Below are positions 9,858-22,004 of a stretch of DNA of 64,000 nt, one piece after another. How positions within the stretch are numbered: position 1 is the stretch's first letter; the number at the start of each line of letters is the position of its first letter. The notes under the pieces were generated by a model. It saw only the letters and a list, made by a program, of their open reading frames with translations, was not told where the DNA came from and made no database searches. Source of the stretch: Notospermus geniculatus (lineage: Eukaryota > Nemertea > Pilidiophora > Heteronemertea > Lineidae); assembly GCA_002633025.1 (NCBI GenBank), contig NMRB01000859.1, positions 126,145 to 190,144 of the forward strand, written 5' to 3'. A program made the translations under genes and the position numbers.

Positions 9858-12800
9858 ATGGTTAGCAGGACACGTTTCGTAACCGCTGCTGGGGCTATCG
9901 ATTTATGGACCAAGGGCCCTTCGTCAATCGATCTATCACTGACTCAAGTGAAATCATTTTTTCCAGTTCCGCTTCAAGCGGTCTCAGTAGATCTAAGTGT
10001 CAAGGGTTTCATTGCCGATGTGACCTCGACCTTGACCTATAGACATGCAGAAACAGAAGCTATTGCGGCCGCCTTCGTGTTCCCAATGGATGAACAGAGT
10101 GCAGTGTATCACTTTGAAGCAGAGCTTGATGGAAAGATTTTAGTTGGAGAATGCCAGACGAAAGATGAGGTATGATCGTTCATTCGGAGGATATCATATT
10201 CTGTTAACATTATTGATAGCTAATATTTTGTGACTGCGATTTTTTTAACCTAGGCCCTATGCGATATTTCACCAAAGAATATACAAAATGGCCAATCAGA
10301 ATGATGTTGTTTAAATATCCGCCAATCACTAGGCCGTTCAGACATCCGTCAGCCAGCGACCTTTTAGGGCCGACCGCACAGAAAGTCCGATAGTGCTTTC
10401 GGTTCCTATCGGCGGTTTAGTTAATGGGAAAATGCTTATAACTGACTGCCGGTAGGCACCGGTAGCACTATTGGACTTTCTGTGCGGTCGACCCTGATAT
10501 CCACCAATCGTCATTAGGCCTACTTGTCTCGGAATGACCAATACGTACAACTCAAGAACTGAGAACTTTAGCAGCGTCTTAATCAAAGGAATCTTCTCCG
10601 GCATTCCGGTATAGCAAGCGCGGATCCGGGGGGGGGGGCGTGACCCCCCTGTTCGCCACCAACAATTATTTTGTTTCAATAATTTGCGACAGTAAGCAAA
10701 AAACCCGCAAAAACCCTCCTATTTTGATACTGAGATGCCAGGAAATCGCATCTACGGCCTTGTAGATTTCAAAATTTCCTGGCGGACCCCTCCCTTCCGC
10801 GCCAGCATCGTCGACGTCCCCCTGCAACGCTCGCCATCGGCGGCCCTGACCCCCCTCTGCCAAAAATCCTGGATCCGTGCCTGTATAGCCAATTATCCCC
10901 AGTACTGACTGGATTCCCGGTAAAGTGGAGTTTATTTAAATGGTTCTTCCTTCCGTTTTCCAGGCAAAGGAGACATATGACACGGCCGTTGAAGCAGGAC
11001 ATACTGCTTTTCTGATGAATGAAGAGAAAACATCGGATGTCTTTCGCCTGACTGTCGGGAATCTTCCGCCGAAGAAAGATGCCGTCATTAGGTTTTCGTA
11101 CGTGATTGAGCTGTCCATGGAGGCCGATAACTCCCTGAAGTTCGTCTTGCCAACAGTTCTGAATCCCCGTTATGGTGACCCAGGAACAACGGCAAAAGGT
11201 TGTAGTTTGATTTGATTTTTATTCGTGCATAGGTCTATATATTGTATCATAAAGGAATCAACAATAAAGGTTCAACTGACAGATTTACCATTTTATAAAT
11301 GTGGACAATATCCCTTTAAAACCCAACAGATTTGCATTCTGACGTTTCCATGTGATAGGCAAGACCCTTCTGCACATTCACTGCAAATTGTGTTGAATTC
11401 CGACTAGTTGATCTTATGATACAAAAGGTCTGAATTAATGAGAACCCCACGAACGATGTGTGTTCAGGGTCATCGGTGTACATTTGAATAGGCTGACGTA
11501 CATTTGTACATGGAACACTAATTGTGCTGAAAATAGCTGAGTTATCGTCAGAAATGGAATTCAAAGCATCATGTTGGCTGGTTCATGTACCTCTTCACCA
11601 CAAAAAAAGTTGAAGCTCGTGCCTATTACGTAAAGCCAAAATTCAGGCAGTGAGAGACATGTGGTGGCAACACAGGATGTGTATCCCTCAGTAAGCTCAT
11701 CGTTCGCAGTTAAACCTTTATGGTTGATTCCTTTATGATTGTATCCATACATTCTTTGACCTTTAAGTCCAAGTCACACTGCCACGATTCCGACCACGAT
11801 GCCTCTACGAATCCTCTGAAATATTTTCGTAGAGGGATCGTGGCCTTAATGTTACAATGGGTGCGGATTATCACGAAAAACAAGAAGTCTAGGAAGGCAT
11901 CACGAAGCCTATACGAACACCACGAAAGCATTTCGTAGAGGCATCGTGGTCGGAATCGTGTCAGTGTGACTTGGGCTTTTAGCCCATCTCACACTGCCAC
12001 GATTCCGACCATGATGCCTCTACGAAATCTTTCGTGGTGTTTGAATAGGCTCCGTGATGAATCGTAATGTCTTCCTACTGGCTTCTTGTTTTTTGTGTCC
12101 TAGGCCCCACACGATTGGCGAGAATTTAAAACCGGTTTCAAATTCAAAAAATTCGTGTTCAATCGTGATGACTTCGTGATAACCGTAATGCCTTCCTAGA
12201 GGCTTCCTAAAGGTTTCACCAAGATCGTAAAAAATTGTACAGAAATGGTAATATCGCAATAGGTTCGTAATGTTCGTGATGGCATCCTATTGCTTTCCTA
12301 ATGACTTCCTACAGGGTTCCTAGACTTTTCGTAGAGGCTTCGTGATAAATCGTACCCATTGTAACATTAAAGCTGAACTGCATGCATAAAACCAGGGCCT
12401 CACACGTTTTTAAAAAACGGCCGCGCCACAGCGCGGGCAGTACTTAATAAAATAACTTGGGACGTCCGCCATGTTTTAGTGGGACTCCAAACATGATAGA
12501 GTACCGAAGCATGTAGATGGCAGCACCTTATTTGCGTCCTGACCACCAACAAGTGATCAATGCTCTTAGTGCATGTGCCTGTGGGCCTACATATCAGAAA
12601 AGCGAAATACTGAAAAAGTATTCAAATGAAAAAAGGAAGAGGCAGGATCCGGATTCGAATCTCCAATTATTGGCTTGGACGACCGGCGCGTTTTCCACTA
12701 GACCAGGGATCCGCTGCGTTTATTCGAGTCCTTTTTCTCGGCGAAGCTATTGCCTATCGGGGTATATTCGTCTCCAGGTTTCGCAAAGGGGTAAATGCCT

Positions 12801-15800
12801 ATGTAGGCCTATGGTCCGTTCATCGAGTATTGATCATAATGGCCGTGGTTACAGGAAAGGCACAATAGGGCCATGACACGTCAACATTCGGTGACGAGGA
12901 TTACTTGTGAAGAAAAATTTCCCCTTTATGTCGGCTACTTTTGACTATCAGGATGTATATCAGGTGAGCATTCATTCATAGTACTGTTTTCCGTCTTTTT
13001 TCATTTCGGCCTCGGTTCTCATGACATATTTGCTAGTCCTAAATTGGGGTGTTTTTGTTCGTCCCTTAGCTCAGTGTGTGCATGTTCTGGAGGCCTATGG
13101 ATAGGCGGGGCCCGATAGGTGAAACATCTGGCATGTGAAAGCTATACATGTAGGCTAATTTTTGAGTGCAGGATAGTCTGTCAGGCCTAGACGTAAATGT
13201 ATAACCAGGTTCTCAAATATTTGTTTTTTTTTGTTACAGCTCTTTCCCCATTTCATGAGATGGGCGTGTATTGTCTGTATAGCCTGTATACCGATGGCCT
13301 ACATGGGCTTCTGGTACATGTATGTAGGCCTATAAGCACATGTACATACAGCGTGACTCCACTTGTTGATGGTCAGGACGCAAATCTCCCGTCCAAAAGC
13401 AGAACCTAGTAACTCGTGTTTTTATCAAAATTGACCTGATACCATTTTTGGAGCTGCTATGCTTGGCGCTTCGTTCTAATGTATTGCACATAGTACATGT
13501 AATATGTGCCACCTGCAAGCCAATATTCACACGGCAGAACCTAGCAACTAATTCATTTCTCGTTGGATGCCATGACGTTTTCCTTTGTTTTCTCAAATCC
13601 AATCAAAAGTGATTTACTAGATTCTGCCATTGGACGGGAGAAATAAGGTGCTGCCACCCACGTGCTTGGGTACTCTATCATGTTTGGCGTCCCACTAATA
13701 CATGGCGGATTCCCAGGTTATTTCAGGAACTGGCCGCGCTGTTGCGTGGGCGTTTTTTTAAAAACGTGAGATGCCCTGGTTTTATGCACGCAGTTCAGCT
13801 TTAAGGCCACGATACCCCTCCCAAAGCATTTCGTAGCATTCGTAGAGGCATCCTGGTCGGAATCGTGGCTGTGTGAGATGGGCTTTAGAAGCGGGCGACG
13901 CCTTAAATCAACGGCATTAACGCAAATTTGGCCTGGAATCCGTTTTCGGAAAAAAGCCAAAGGATGTTACATACATGTATACAACTCAGATACACGCATC
14001 TTTTATGCAACTTTATGATGCAATGTTTCGTTCTTCATTGAAAGGAAAGGAACGTGGAGTCCAAGGAATGCCCAAGCCCTACAAATTTTCACTGCAAGGT
14101 GAAGTTTCCGCGGCAGCAGGGAACGAAATCTTGAAAATAGTTTCCGAGACGCCGAATTTGGGAGTCGTTTGTGAAGAAGGTACAACAAAAGCTAAGGTAG
14201 GACTGATTTGAAACTTGTTTTGTGGACGGTTTGAAAATACAGCTGCAGACTGAAACAAGAGAAATGTCTTCAGTAGTTGCAAATGCGGAGAATGAAGCCA
14301 AACAAGTCTTAACACACATTGTTGAACATAGACCTCAACGATGACCTCCGCCCTGTTCACGCGGTTATAGGCTGTCGTGGCAGAGGTTGTTGCAAAGCCC
14401 GTCGGAAGCCTGGTGGCAGGCGGTAACCTTTATTACTGGATAACGGTTAGAATGTCGGGAGCGTGAATGTTTGCCATGTTTGCGAAACTTTGATGTAACA
14501 AGCCCTCGTAATGTTTTATTCGCGTCAGCCATATGGGCATACAAGGCAATCTCGTTAAAAAATATTGTACATTGTACAGCTTCAGCTGGGTGGTGACTGC
14601 AAGTTAGATACCGATTTGAAGCTGAACGTGTTCTACAGCGACGCCCACAAGCCACAGGCAATTCATGAGCCTGGCAATCCTAATGCAAGTAAGTACCTAC
14701 TTGTACTGTACGTACGCCCTTAGTCAAAAGTAAATGCCCAGCTAATTTTCCTGCATATTTCCATGAATATTTTTCATACCCACGTTTTCTTTTTATACCC
14801 ATAAATCTAGGGCCACGAGAACACGTTTTAAAGCCCAACAGTATCGATGCATTAGGTTTTGTATCTCGCGACGTTTAAAAGCCCAACAGCATTCGTTAGG
14901 TTTTGTATCTCGCCGACGTAACCTTTGACCTTGAGGCAACGTCGTCTGCATGCTCGATAAGACTGTTCAAATCTATTATTTTGAGTGATCTAAGTTGCCA
15001 ATTAGATATTGGGAGTGTTGCTACACATAAAACAATGAGTTGAAGTCTGTTACCTTACCTGATGAGGAAGGGTTAGTCACGCTATAACAGCTCGTGGAAC
15101 TTCTCAAGTGATGGAAGGTATGGCAGCCAATTTTGTTTCGACATGGTATTAGTCCAGCATCGCTGTTACCACTGGCTATATATAAGTTGGACAGGAGACC
15201 AGTCTTATCAAGGTGGGGAGGGTGAAAGAGTCACCTAATGCATACTGTTGGGATTTAAGACCATAAAACTGGAAATTATTAAACAACTGTGTTTTTGGTG
15301 AAAGTTTGAAATTAGGCAGAGGCAAGACATCCCTGGAGAGAGAAACGGGGTCCGATCATGTCACAAACCCCCGGACACCCGCAAACCCATTTCTTCTTCA
15401 TCATGTCAATGATAAATTGTACATGTGTGTGTGTGTTTTTCAGGTGGCTTCATGAAGCAGGATGTCCTCATGTTGAACTTTTTCCCTGAAAGTTCTAACA
15501 GCAGCTCTAGTTGTGGAGAGTACATATTTGTAGTCGATAGATCAGGTATGGTGGGGAGGAATTTCCTCCTTGACTCTGCCAATAGCCATTTTGTAAACAG
15601 CCTCAAGCTACGCTTTTCTGCGAACAATTGTAGGCCTATGCGTATTTTAAGGAATGAAGACCCAGTCCGTTGTCATTGTTTACCAAGACTGGTTGGATTT
15701 GCCAAAAATGAAGCCAAACCCGAGGCTTCATTCTAAAATACCTCACACTTGGGAACAAAATGTGACCCAATCGATTATATCAAAAATTCTAGTTCCCAAA

Positions 15801-18800
15801 TTTGTAATGCACCCAAAGAATTATTGGTCATGTTGGTTGTGTTATCAAGACGTCGGAATCCGAAAAAGGCGAATGCGTTTTCCAAAGACGTTTCTAATAA
15901 TCGTAGCAATGCATTTTAGATTTTAACATATCATACTTCAGACCAAGCCATTCACAAATCATTTCGCTGTTGATGTCGATTTTGCAGCTGTCTCTCCTTG
16001 CAAGCATCTCCAGAAAGAATATTCAAGTCCGTTTACTTGTACTTCTGTGTATTGCAGGAAGTATGAGCGGCAGTAAAATAAAGTGTGCCAGTGAGACCTT
16101 GTTACTCTTCCTCAAGAGTTTGCCTGTTGGATGTTACTTCAATGTGGTCAGCTTTGGTAGTAGCTTTGAATCCTTGTTCCCTGGGTACGTTTGTTCGCTT
16201 TTTTCCTACGTCCTTTCAAAATCATAACATATAGGAAGTCAACTTCCAAAATTTCGCACATTTCCGACCCCAACCGGTGTCTTCCTCAGGCACTTTCCAG
16301 TAATAAACGGAGTTTCTTACTGAAAAGTGCCTGAGGAAGACCCCGGTTGGGGTCGAAAATTTGCGAAATTTTGGAAGTTGACTTCCTATATGTTATCATC
16401 TTTTGTGTTGACCTTTGTGCTCTCTCTTTCTTTGGATATCCTTTCAAAACCACATGAATAACCCAATAAATCATATTTGATAACTATATTTATGATGTAG
16501 ATAAAATAACTATGATACATTGAGTGCTGTCATCTATACTATAATGGACGGTAGCCATGTAGGATTTTGTTATCAACCTGAGTTGACCTGTTATCTGCTA
16601 TACCTGCTATGTAATGACTGTACACAGTTACGGTGGACCGGACTCTCTGCCCTATCTCCTCCTTAGTTAGGGCTTAAAACCTACAAAGAGCGGCCTATGT
16701 GTACAGTATAATATGAGGAGACTGTCTTACGGTATTTTGGTTTTAAAAGAAGTGCTGGTTTGTATGAAAAAGAGAGAAAATTTGATGTGTGGTGACCTGC
16801 GCTCCCATCTACAAGAATGGCAGTGACCTACTACCAACAGATACACGGTGGGACGCATGTGAACCTAGCTATCATGAATCTGGGTTACCTTGGCATTAGC
16901 CTGGAGATAAGGCTGATTGTGTAATAAACCAGATGTGATGCTGCTGTTTAGAAAGTCAAAACTCCTCACTGCTCATGGATTTGACGGTTAACGATTAATA
17001 AATTAATAAACTACCCCTCTCCAAATAAACTCAACAATAAAGCAACAGACCCTCTAACACAGAACATTCTAGACAAACTAACTGCCTCAAAATGTGCTCG
17101 CCACGGGTGAATATGCTAGTGTATACAATGGTCAGAATGAACCATTGAACTATCAGTTATTTCATTGGTCAGAATGATCCATACATGTACTATATACATA
17201 TAGGGCCGTATTCTAGAAGCTTCCTTATGTGTAAGGTCGACCTTTAGCTATTGTTTGCAGAGTGGAATACAAAAGATTAAGGTCGACCTTACACTTAAGG
17301 AAGCGTCTAGAATACGGCCCATAGAATGCTCTCAGATATCACAAATGGCTGTCGCATACAAGGTGATATAATAGAATAATCTGTGTAGATTGCTGCCGTT
17401 TATACTACAGATGTAGATGATAAAACAATGAGCCTCTATCTCTTGTAGCGGAAGTAAAGAGTACAATCAGCAGACTCTGAAGGAAGCGTGCGCATTACAG
17501 AAAGACATGGAAGCGAATTTTGGTGGGACTGAAATCTTTGAGCCTTTGAATAACATCTTTGAGTCAAAGCACAAGAAGGGACATCCACGACAGGTGTGGT
17601 ACTTAGTTCTATAATATTAATAATTATGTAGGAATTCTGAAGAACTAATGAGCGGGCATGCTGCGGCTAATGAGGTGCAGGTGTAACAGTAAAGAATGTC
17701 CCCCCGTAAAAAGTGTCCGCTTCTATTGTTCAATAACGGATTAAGGTGCATGGCAAAAGAAACCAATCACCGGAGATTAGAATATAACAATAGGATCTTT
17801 TTGTTGCTGGGACAGTTTTTCCTGGGGACATTCTTCTCTTTCACACTGGATTACAGCAAAATAACCTTCAACCCTTTATATTCTTAAAGCCAACTGGCTG
17901 TGCCAGTCAAGGACGCTGAATGGAGAATCTAATGCCGCCATCTTGTGAACAGTAGCTTACTCAAATCGGCAATAAATTTTTTAGCCAAAAAGGTTCTTTA
18001 GGGGTTCTTTGTGCCTCACCAGAGGAACCCCAAGGTTCTTATAAAACAGGTAGTATGTTACCGTGTTGATCTAATTGTTGAAATATAATGAGTGCGACAC
18101 CTTGTTGAAGATCAACTATTTATTGGTCCGAGGACCCGATACAAGCTTTCGACACTTACTGTGTCTTCATCAGGTATGAAAACTTTTGGAAATGGCAAGC
18201 TATATACAGAGTAGCAAATGTAAATACAGGGATTAGCAAGAGGAATTATAAACATACGAGTTCAAAAAGAGGTGTGAGGTGAGGAGATTGTAGTAATCAC
18301 AAGTCACAATCAAAAGTTATAGTGGGACAGGAATCCACTGTCTCGGTTCAGTCCATTGTTTAAACAATCAAATTTATCAATAAGTTTCTGTTCACAGATA
18401 CGCCTCTGTGTTGTTTTAGGCAATTNGGGGATTAGATTCTTTTACACTAGCGTTCAGCAGAATTTGCACTCTTCTGTAACAGAATTTTGGAGTAGACCTA
18501 CTGCTCAGACCGCGAGGTTGTGGTAGGTGCAGGAAAACTAGAAATCTAATAATGTTTCGTTCTTACTGGGCAGCGCGACCTCCCATCAGCAACGACCGAC
18601 GCAGCACTCGTCGGCCACTGAGAGCTGGGGATCAAATCTCCAGCAGCTTTTCAAAACTGGAGCAGTAATTAACCGACTGTTCGCCAAAAGCCAACGCTGT
18701 AGAGTTTACGATCGAATTTGGTCGTGGGTCGGACGCCGACGGTTGGCCGCTGAGGCATGGAGTTCGGCCTAAAATAGTTCTTAATCATTGGAATTTCTTA

Positions 18801-20540
18801 CAAAAAGTACTGAATTTTTGTGATATGTTTATGGTGTATTTTAGATCTTCCTTCTAACTGATGGAGAAGTTTGGGACACTAAGAGAATTATTCAGCTCGT
18901 TAAACACAATGCTCACAACAATCGGTAAGATTCGAATTTAAATCATTTTAATAATTCAGAACTTTTGGTCAGGGCCCTGGAAAAATATTTAACAAATATT
19001 ACTGTGCAGACGTGATAAGTGATTCTTGGACCTGCACTAGCTTTATTCTATGTCAGCGAGTTGACCACTAGGTGTCACTACGGCCCAATTCAATGCATCT
19101 AGCGGACCCAGTCATTATCGATCGAGCAGCAATCACGTAGATTTTCCTGTACATTGGTCCGCTAAGACTTTGCTGCCATCTGTTGGCAATATGCGCGGCT
19201 GACTGCTCCTATTGTTTCAGCAATAATTTGTGGGTTTTTTGGTAAACATTATTTTTCATTGCAAAGATCTACAATAGCAGGGTATATTCAGCAGCAAGTG
19301 CACCGCTTCTCCGATACAATGCGGGAAAATGGGGCAACCTTACTGCACCGTTGGCCGTGCGATCTCATGTCATACGGTTTTCCAACTGACCTTTTTCCCG
19401 ATCTGCGTTCTTTTTTTCATACAGTGTCTTTACCTTTGGGATCGGTGCTGGAGCCTCCACTGCTTTGGTGAAGGGTGTCGCCCGAGCCGGTCGTGGGACC
19501 TGTGAGTTTGTTGACAACTCAGAAAAGCTGCACAGCAAAGTATGTATTTCGTGCGCAACATGAACTTTGCGCCCAACGAGAGCACCGCCCTGCTCTTCGA
19601 ATAGATTCCCTCTAACATTTGAGAGACTTCCTTATTAGATTTACATTTACATGTACGGTACCCTGAAAGGTCATCATATTCGTTTTTCTTCACTGCACAG
19701 GTGATGAGTGTTCTGAAACAAGCCAGGCAAGATTTCGCGTCTGAAATCCAAGTCAGGTGGAATTTACCTGATGACAATACTGTGGTATCGATCCCAAGGG
19801 AGGTACCTGCCGTCTTCAGCGGACAGAATCTTATCGTCTACGGATTAATGAAAGATCATGTACGTCAGTGTTCCACACCATCCTGTCGCTATCCATCTGG
19901 TAGACCTACTGACGAGGTTAACGCTCCGTGTTGCATGTAGTTGGTCACATGACCTAAAAATGGAGGATGCCAGCACGACGGAACAGATGGCATTCGTAGC
20001 GAAATGTTGGAGTTCAGCTCGGAACTCGTACTGGCCAGTTTTAAGTGAAGACAGTGAATTTTAACGGGACACAGATTTACATGTTTCTGTGCACTGCCAG
20101 TCCTGTTTGTAGTGATTTGGGGCATTTGTTTTTTTCACTTCGTTCCTTTAACAGCTGGTAAACGAAAGACTTATGATAAAATAGGGAGGTTTCGCAAGCG
20201 CCCGGTTAGGCCATACGACGACGTTTATCTATTGTTTGGGTATACCCACACAATAAACGTCTTCGTAGGGCCTAACCGGGCGCTTGCGAAACCTCCATAA
20301 TGACGATAGAGCGGTTAACGGCTATAATTTCGACTGGGTGTGGGAATTTTTCTGTTTTCATTGTAGTCTTTTTCCTCTCCCAGTTTTCCAGTGACGTCAG
20401 CGGTACTGCTGAGCTTTCATGGAAGATGGATAAGAAAGATATGTCACATAACATTACGATCTGTCGAGGATCGTCGATCAACGGGACATCTTTACATCGA
20501 CTGGCAGCTAAGAAGAAGATACATGAATTACAGCTGAATG
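9858..20540 (+). CDS. VWA5A: VWA5A-like protein (VIT + von Willebrand A domains), 11 exons, C-terminus not found
   Basis: Exons: 9858-10169, 10964-11198, 14045-14196, 14580-14688, 15444-15545, 16058-16184, 17449-17593, 18845-18924, 19425-19539, 19701-19859 and 20384-20540. All have AG/GT borders and compatible phases, giving 564 codons plus one base. Residues about 35-180 form a VIT domain (AAAFVFPMDEQSAVYHFEAE; LPTVLNPRYGDP). Residues about 290-470 form a vWA domain with a complete MIDAS: DRSGSMSG across the exon 5/6 junction (about 300), Thr in FGGTE (about 372) and Asp in LLTDGEV (about 400). The order and exon matches follow human VWA5A (BCSC-1), an intracellular protein of poorly defined function. 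Human VWA5A is about 786 residues; the corresponding last about 220 were not detected before the convergent gene at 26777. The start ATG matches the family N-terminus. Confidence 0.9.
10615..10883. mobile_element. CAGGCACGGATCC transposon, copy with TATAG duplication
   Basis: Degenerate left end CAAGCGCGGATCC and right end GGATCCGTGCCTG are flanked by TATAG (10610-10614 and 10884-10888). Inserted in VWA5A-like intron 1. Confidence 0.85.
11765..11977. mobile_element. Foldback MITE, CACACTGCCACGATTCC family, intact copy
   Basis: Termini CCAAGTCACACTGCCACG and complement, with inner arms ATGCCTCTACGAA. Its interior contains TGGCCTTAATGTTACAATGG, the uninterrupted form of the site occupied by the 12371-13800 insertion in the neighbouring copy. 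VWA5A-like intron 2. Confidence 0.8.
12640..12735 (-). repeat. tRNA-like sequence (SINE head)
   Basis: The minus strand carries an A-box-like TGGTCTAGTGGAAAACGCGC and a B-box GATTCGAATCC about 35 bases apart. The cloverleaf is poor, so a tRNA-derived SINE or tRNA relic is more likely than a functional tRNA gene. Confidence 0.5.
13386..13640. mobile_element. Foldback element with AAAT duplication, innermost of three nested insertions
   Basis: Termini CTCCCGTCCAAAAGCAGAAC and complement lie between AAAT repeats (13382-13385, 13641-13644). The opposite arm of the host TTAA element (around 12528-12545) supplies the empty site, GACGCAAATAAGG in complement. Confidence 0.8.
16222..16438 (+). mobile_element. 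Penelope-like foldback retroelement with paired hammerhead-like motifs, copy A
   Basis: Two inverted arms (16225-16396) each contain CTGAGGA, a GACCCC/GGGGTC hairpin and GAAA (plus strand 16331-16358; mutated arm 16266-16294). They are followed by a one-sided tail (TTTTGTGTTGACCTTTGTGC, then a pyrimidine run). The insertion is bracketed by TCCTTTCAAAA at 16211-16221 and 16439-16449, an 11-bp target duplication. It lies in VWA5A-like intron 6. Confidence 0.75.
17203..17320. mobile_element. Hairpin MITE with GGGCCGTATTCTAGAAG ends
   Basis: A 118-bp foldback with arms extending through AAGGTCGACCTT and flanked by ATA on both sides. A diverged relative interrupted by a SINE lies at 56711. VWA5A-like intron 6. 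Confidence 0.8.
18061..18460 (-). mobile_element. 5'-truncated Penelope-like element 3' end with hammerhead-like motif
   Basis: Reading the minus strand: a coding remnant (18310-18450), an untranslated stretch, then CTGATGA, a GACAC/GTGTC hairpin and GAAA (18147-18173), then an imperfect inverted repeat around GTTGATC at about 18061-18120. The C-terminal protein remnant and ribozyme-like 3' region together identify a Penelope-like element. It sits antisense in VWA5A-like intron 7. Confidence 0.75.
18310..18450 (-). pseudogene. C-terminal remnant of a Penelope-like GIY-YIG polyprotein
   Basis: A minus-strand frame ends at TGA 18310-18312 and reads TQRRICEQKLIDKF, then GLNRDSGFLSHY. A basic-Glu-Leu-Ile helix followed by GLN..GFL.HY is characteristic of the end of Penelope-like proteins, after the GIY-YIG nuclease. 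An upstream stop and one N base (18426) show that only about 45 codons survive; the reverse transcriptase is absent. Confidence 0.7.
19051..19209 (+). repeat. Interspersed repeat (about 160 bp), copy 1
   Basis: Shares GTCAGCGAGTTGACCACTAG, CAATCACGTAGATTTTCCTG and GCCAACAGATGGCAGCAAAG (in complement) with an inverted copy at 47001-47159. No terminal inverted repeat was found. VWA5A-like intron 8. Confidence 0.75.
20185..20297. repeat. Hairpin, GGAGGTTTCGCAAGCGCCCG arms
   Basis: Near-perfect inverted arms of about 47 bases around a short loop, in intron 10 of the VWA5A-like gene. Probably a miniature foldback element. Confidence 0.75.
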
Positions 20541-22004
20541 GTAACGAATCTCTTTTCCTGTTTTTTTTAATGAACTTCGACTAGGCAAAACTTAGGTGGG
20601 CCTGGATTAATTATGTTTTTATAAATTTGATATTTTGCAAAATTCGATAGTTCACATAGTTTTCCTTCATCAACAGTCGCCCACGATGATAACAAAATAG
20701 TTCATACTGATTATTCCATCATTTTTACTTCAATAGACGGAGAATTTAACGAAAGTCTCAAAATGCCCCAAAAATATAGCATGTTTTTCTGATGATATTT
20801 TATCTGGAAAACGACATGAGATTTTTCGAAGCTTTTTTCACAGAATTTCTTAGAAATCATCAGGGAATAATATCAAGCTAATTTTGAAATGAAAATTGGG
20901 GATTCTAAAAATTGTGTTTTTTCTTGATATTTTGAAATTCAATAAGAAAATAAAATAAACATTGGCTGAAGTTCTAATGATGTATTCCTTAAACTTGTTT
21001 TCTGTCTTTACGACATTTTCAAAAGTGAATACAGAATGAGACAAATTACATTATATACAAAATGAAGTTGTTGTCATGTTACCCAGGCGAGTAATCATGG
21101 ATACAGTAAACAAAACAAACCAAACCAAAGTAAAACAAGTCTGGGAAGGCCTTCATATATTTTCATGATAATTTGCCACAAATCCTAAATTTGGTATGTC
21201 ATCATTTAGGCAACATATTGGTTCGCTATGGAGCCGCTTGGAGCGCTAGCTGCGGCCATATGGACCCCTATTTTCACACCAGTTTTCCAAGCCATTTGTA
21301 TGACGTAATCAAGCTTTACTTGACGTTTACGGCCTTATTTTGCGGTGTTTGAACGTCATATTGCGTCTGGTGATAGTCTACCATTAGCTGTCGACCTGAT
21401 TGGTTGGGCAGTACGAACAAACGTCAGGAAAGGTACAAATTTCGGCGATTTCTAAATCTATTTTTAGACATTTTCTTGGGGAGGTCAGACGGGGGTCTGG
21501 GCGGTAGATAAAGTGGTGTTTAAAACCTTTGTAAACCTTACTAACAAATGTAAATATGTACATGGACAATGTTGTCAATAGCTATTGGGAGCTATTTTAT
21601 GTAATGCGCACGATTAGACACGATTTTAAAGCAGTTACCGGTCAGGAGTTGAGAAGTCATTATCCTTGNAAAATTTGTCAATTTTGTATACAAGAAAATG
21701 ATGCACATTTTCCGCGCAATTTCTTCAAAATTGTGAATGAATTTTAGTTGTCTTCATTTTGTAAAAGGCTTGTAGTCAATGCACTTCAAACTTTTCGAGA
21801 TAGCAAATTGGTGATATTTTGATATTCTGATATTTTCATGATATTTTCATGATAAATATCCTTTTTCCCAAAACCTTTCGAACCAACAGGTGTATAACAA
21901 CTCAAAGTATCACATCCATATTTGGGAATCAAAAACTGATGACTGCCTACCGAGAAATTAAGAAAAAAAAACTATGTTGCAATACTTATGATCAGTGTGT
22001 GTAC
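20541..22004. other. AT-rich stretch, expected location of missing VWA5A exons
   Basis: No exon resembling the C-terminal VWA5A region was found. After exon 11 the unspliced frame would stop at about 20584. Otherwise AT-rich unique-looking DNA with one N (21669). Confidence 0.4.

Larger units (their letters stand above)
12371..13800. mobile_element. TTAA-specific foldback transposon, nested
   Basis: Termini AGCTGAACTGCATGCATAAA and TTTATGCACGCAGTTCAGCT are bounded by TTAA (12367-12370, 13801-13804). Comparison with 11765-11977 shows that a single TTAA was duplicated. Arms extend about 170 bp inward. No transposase; related to 60026-60309. Contains a tRNA-like stretch and the 13386 insertion. 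Confidence 0.85.
11981..13884. mobile_element. Second CACACTGCCACGATTCC element, carrying nested insertions
   Basis: Left end AGCCCATCTCACACTGCCAC and right end GTGTGAGATGGGCT delimit 1.9 kb, of which about 1.43 kb is the TTAA element 12371-13800. The arms match the intact copy at 11765. Confidence 0.8.

Noticed and set aside
10338-10863. Overlapping minus-strand frames
   Set aside because: They lie across the transposon at 10615-10883 and antisense to VWA5A intron 1.
16222-16438. Ordinary DNA-transposon MITE
   Set aside because: The one-sided tail and 11-16 bp duplications of this family fit retroposition better than cut-and-paste transposition.
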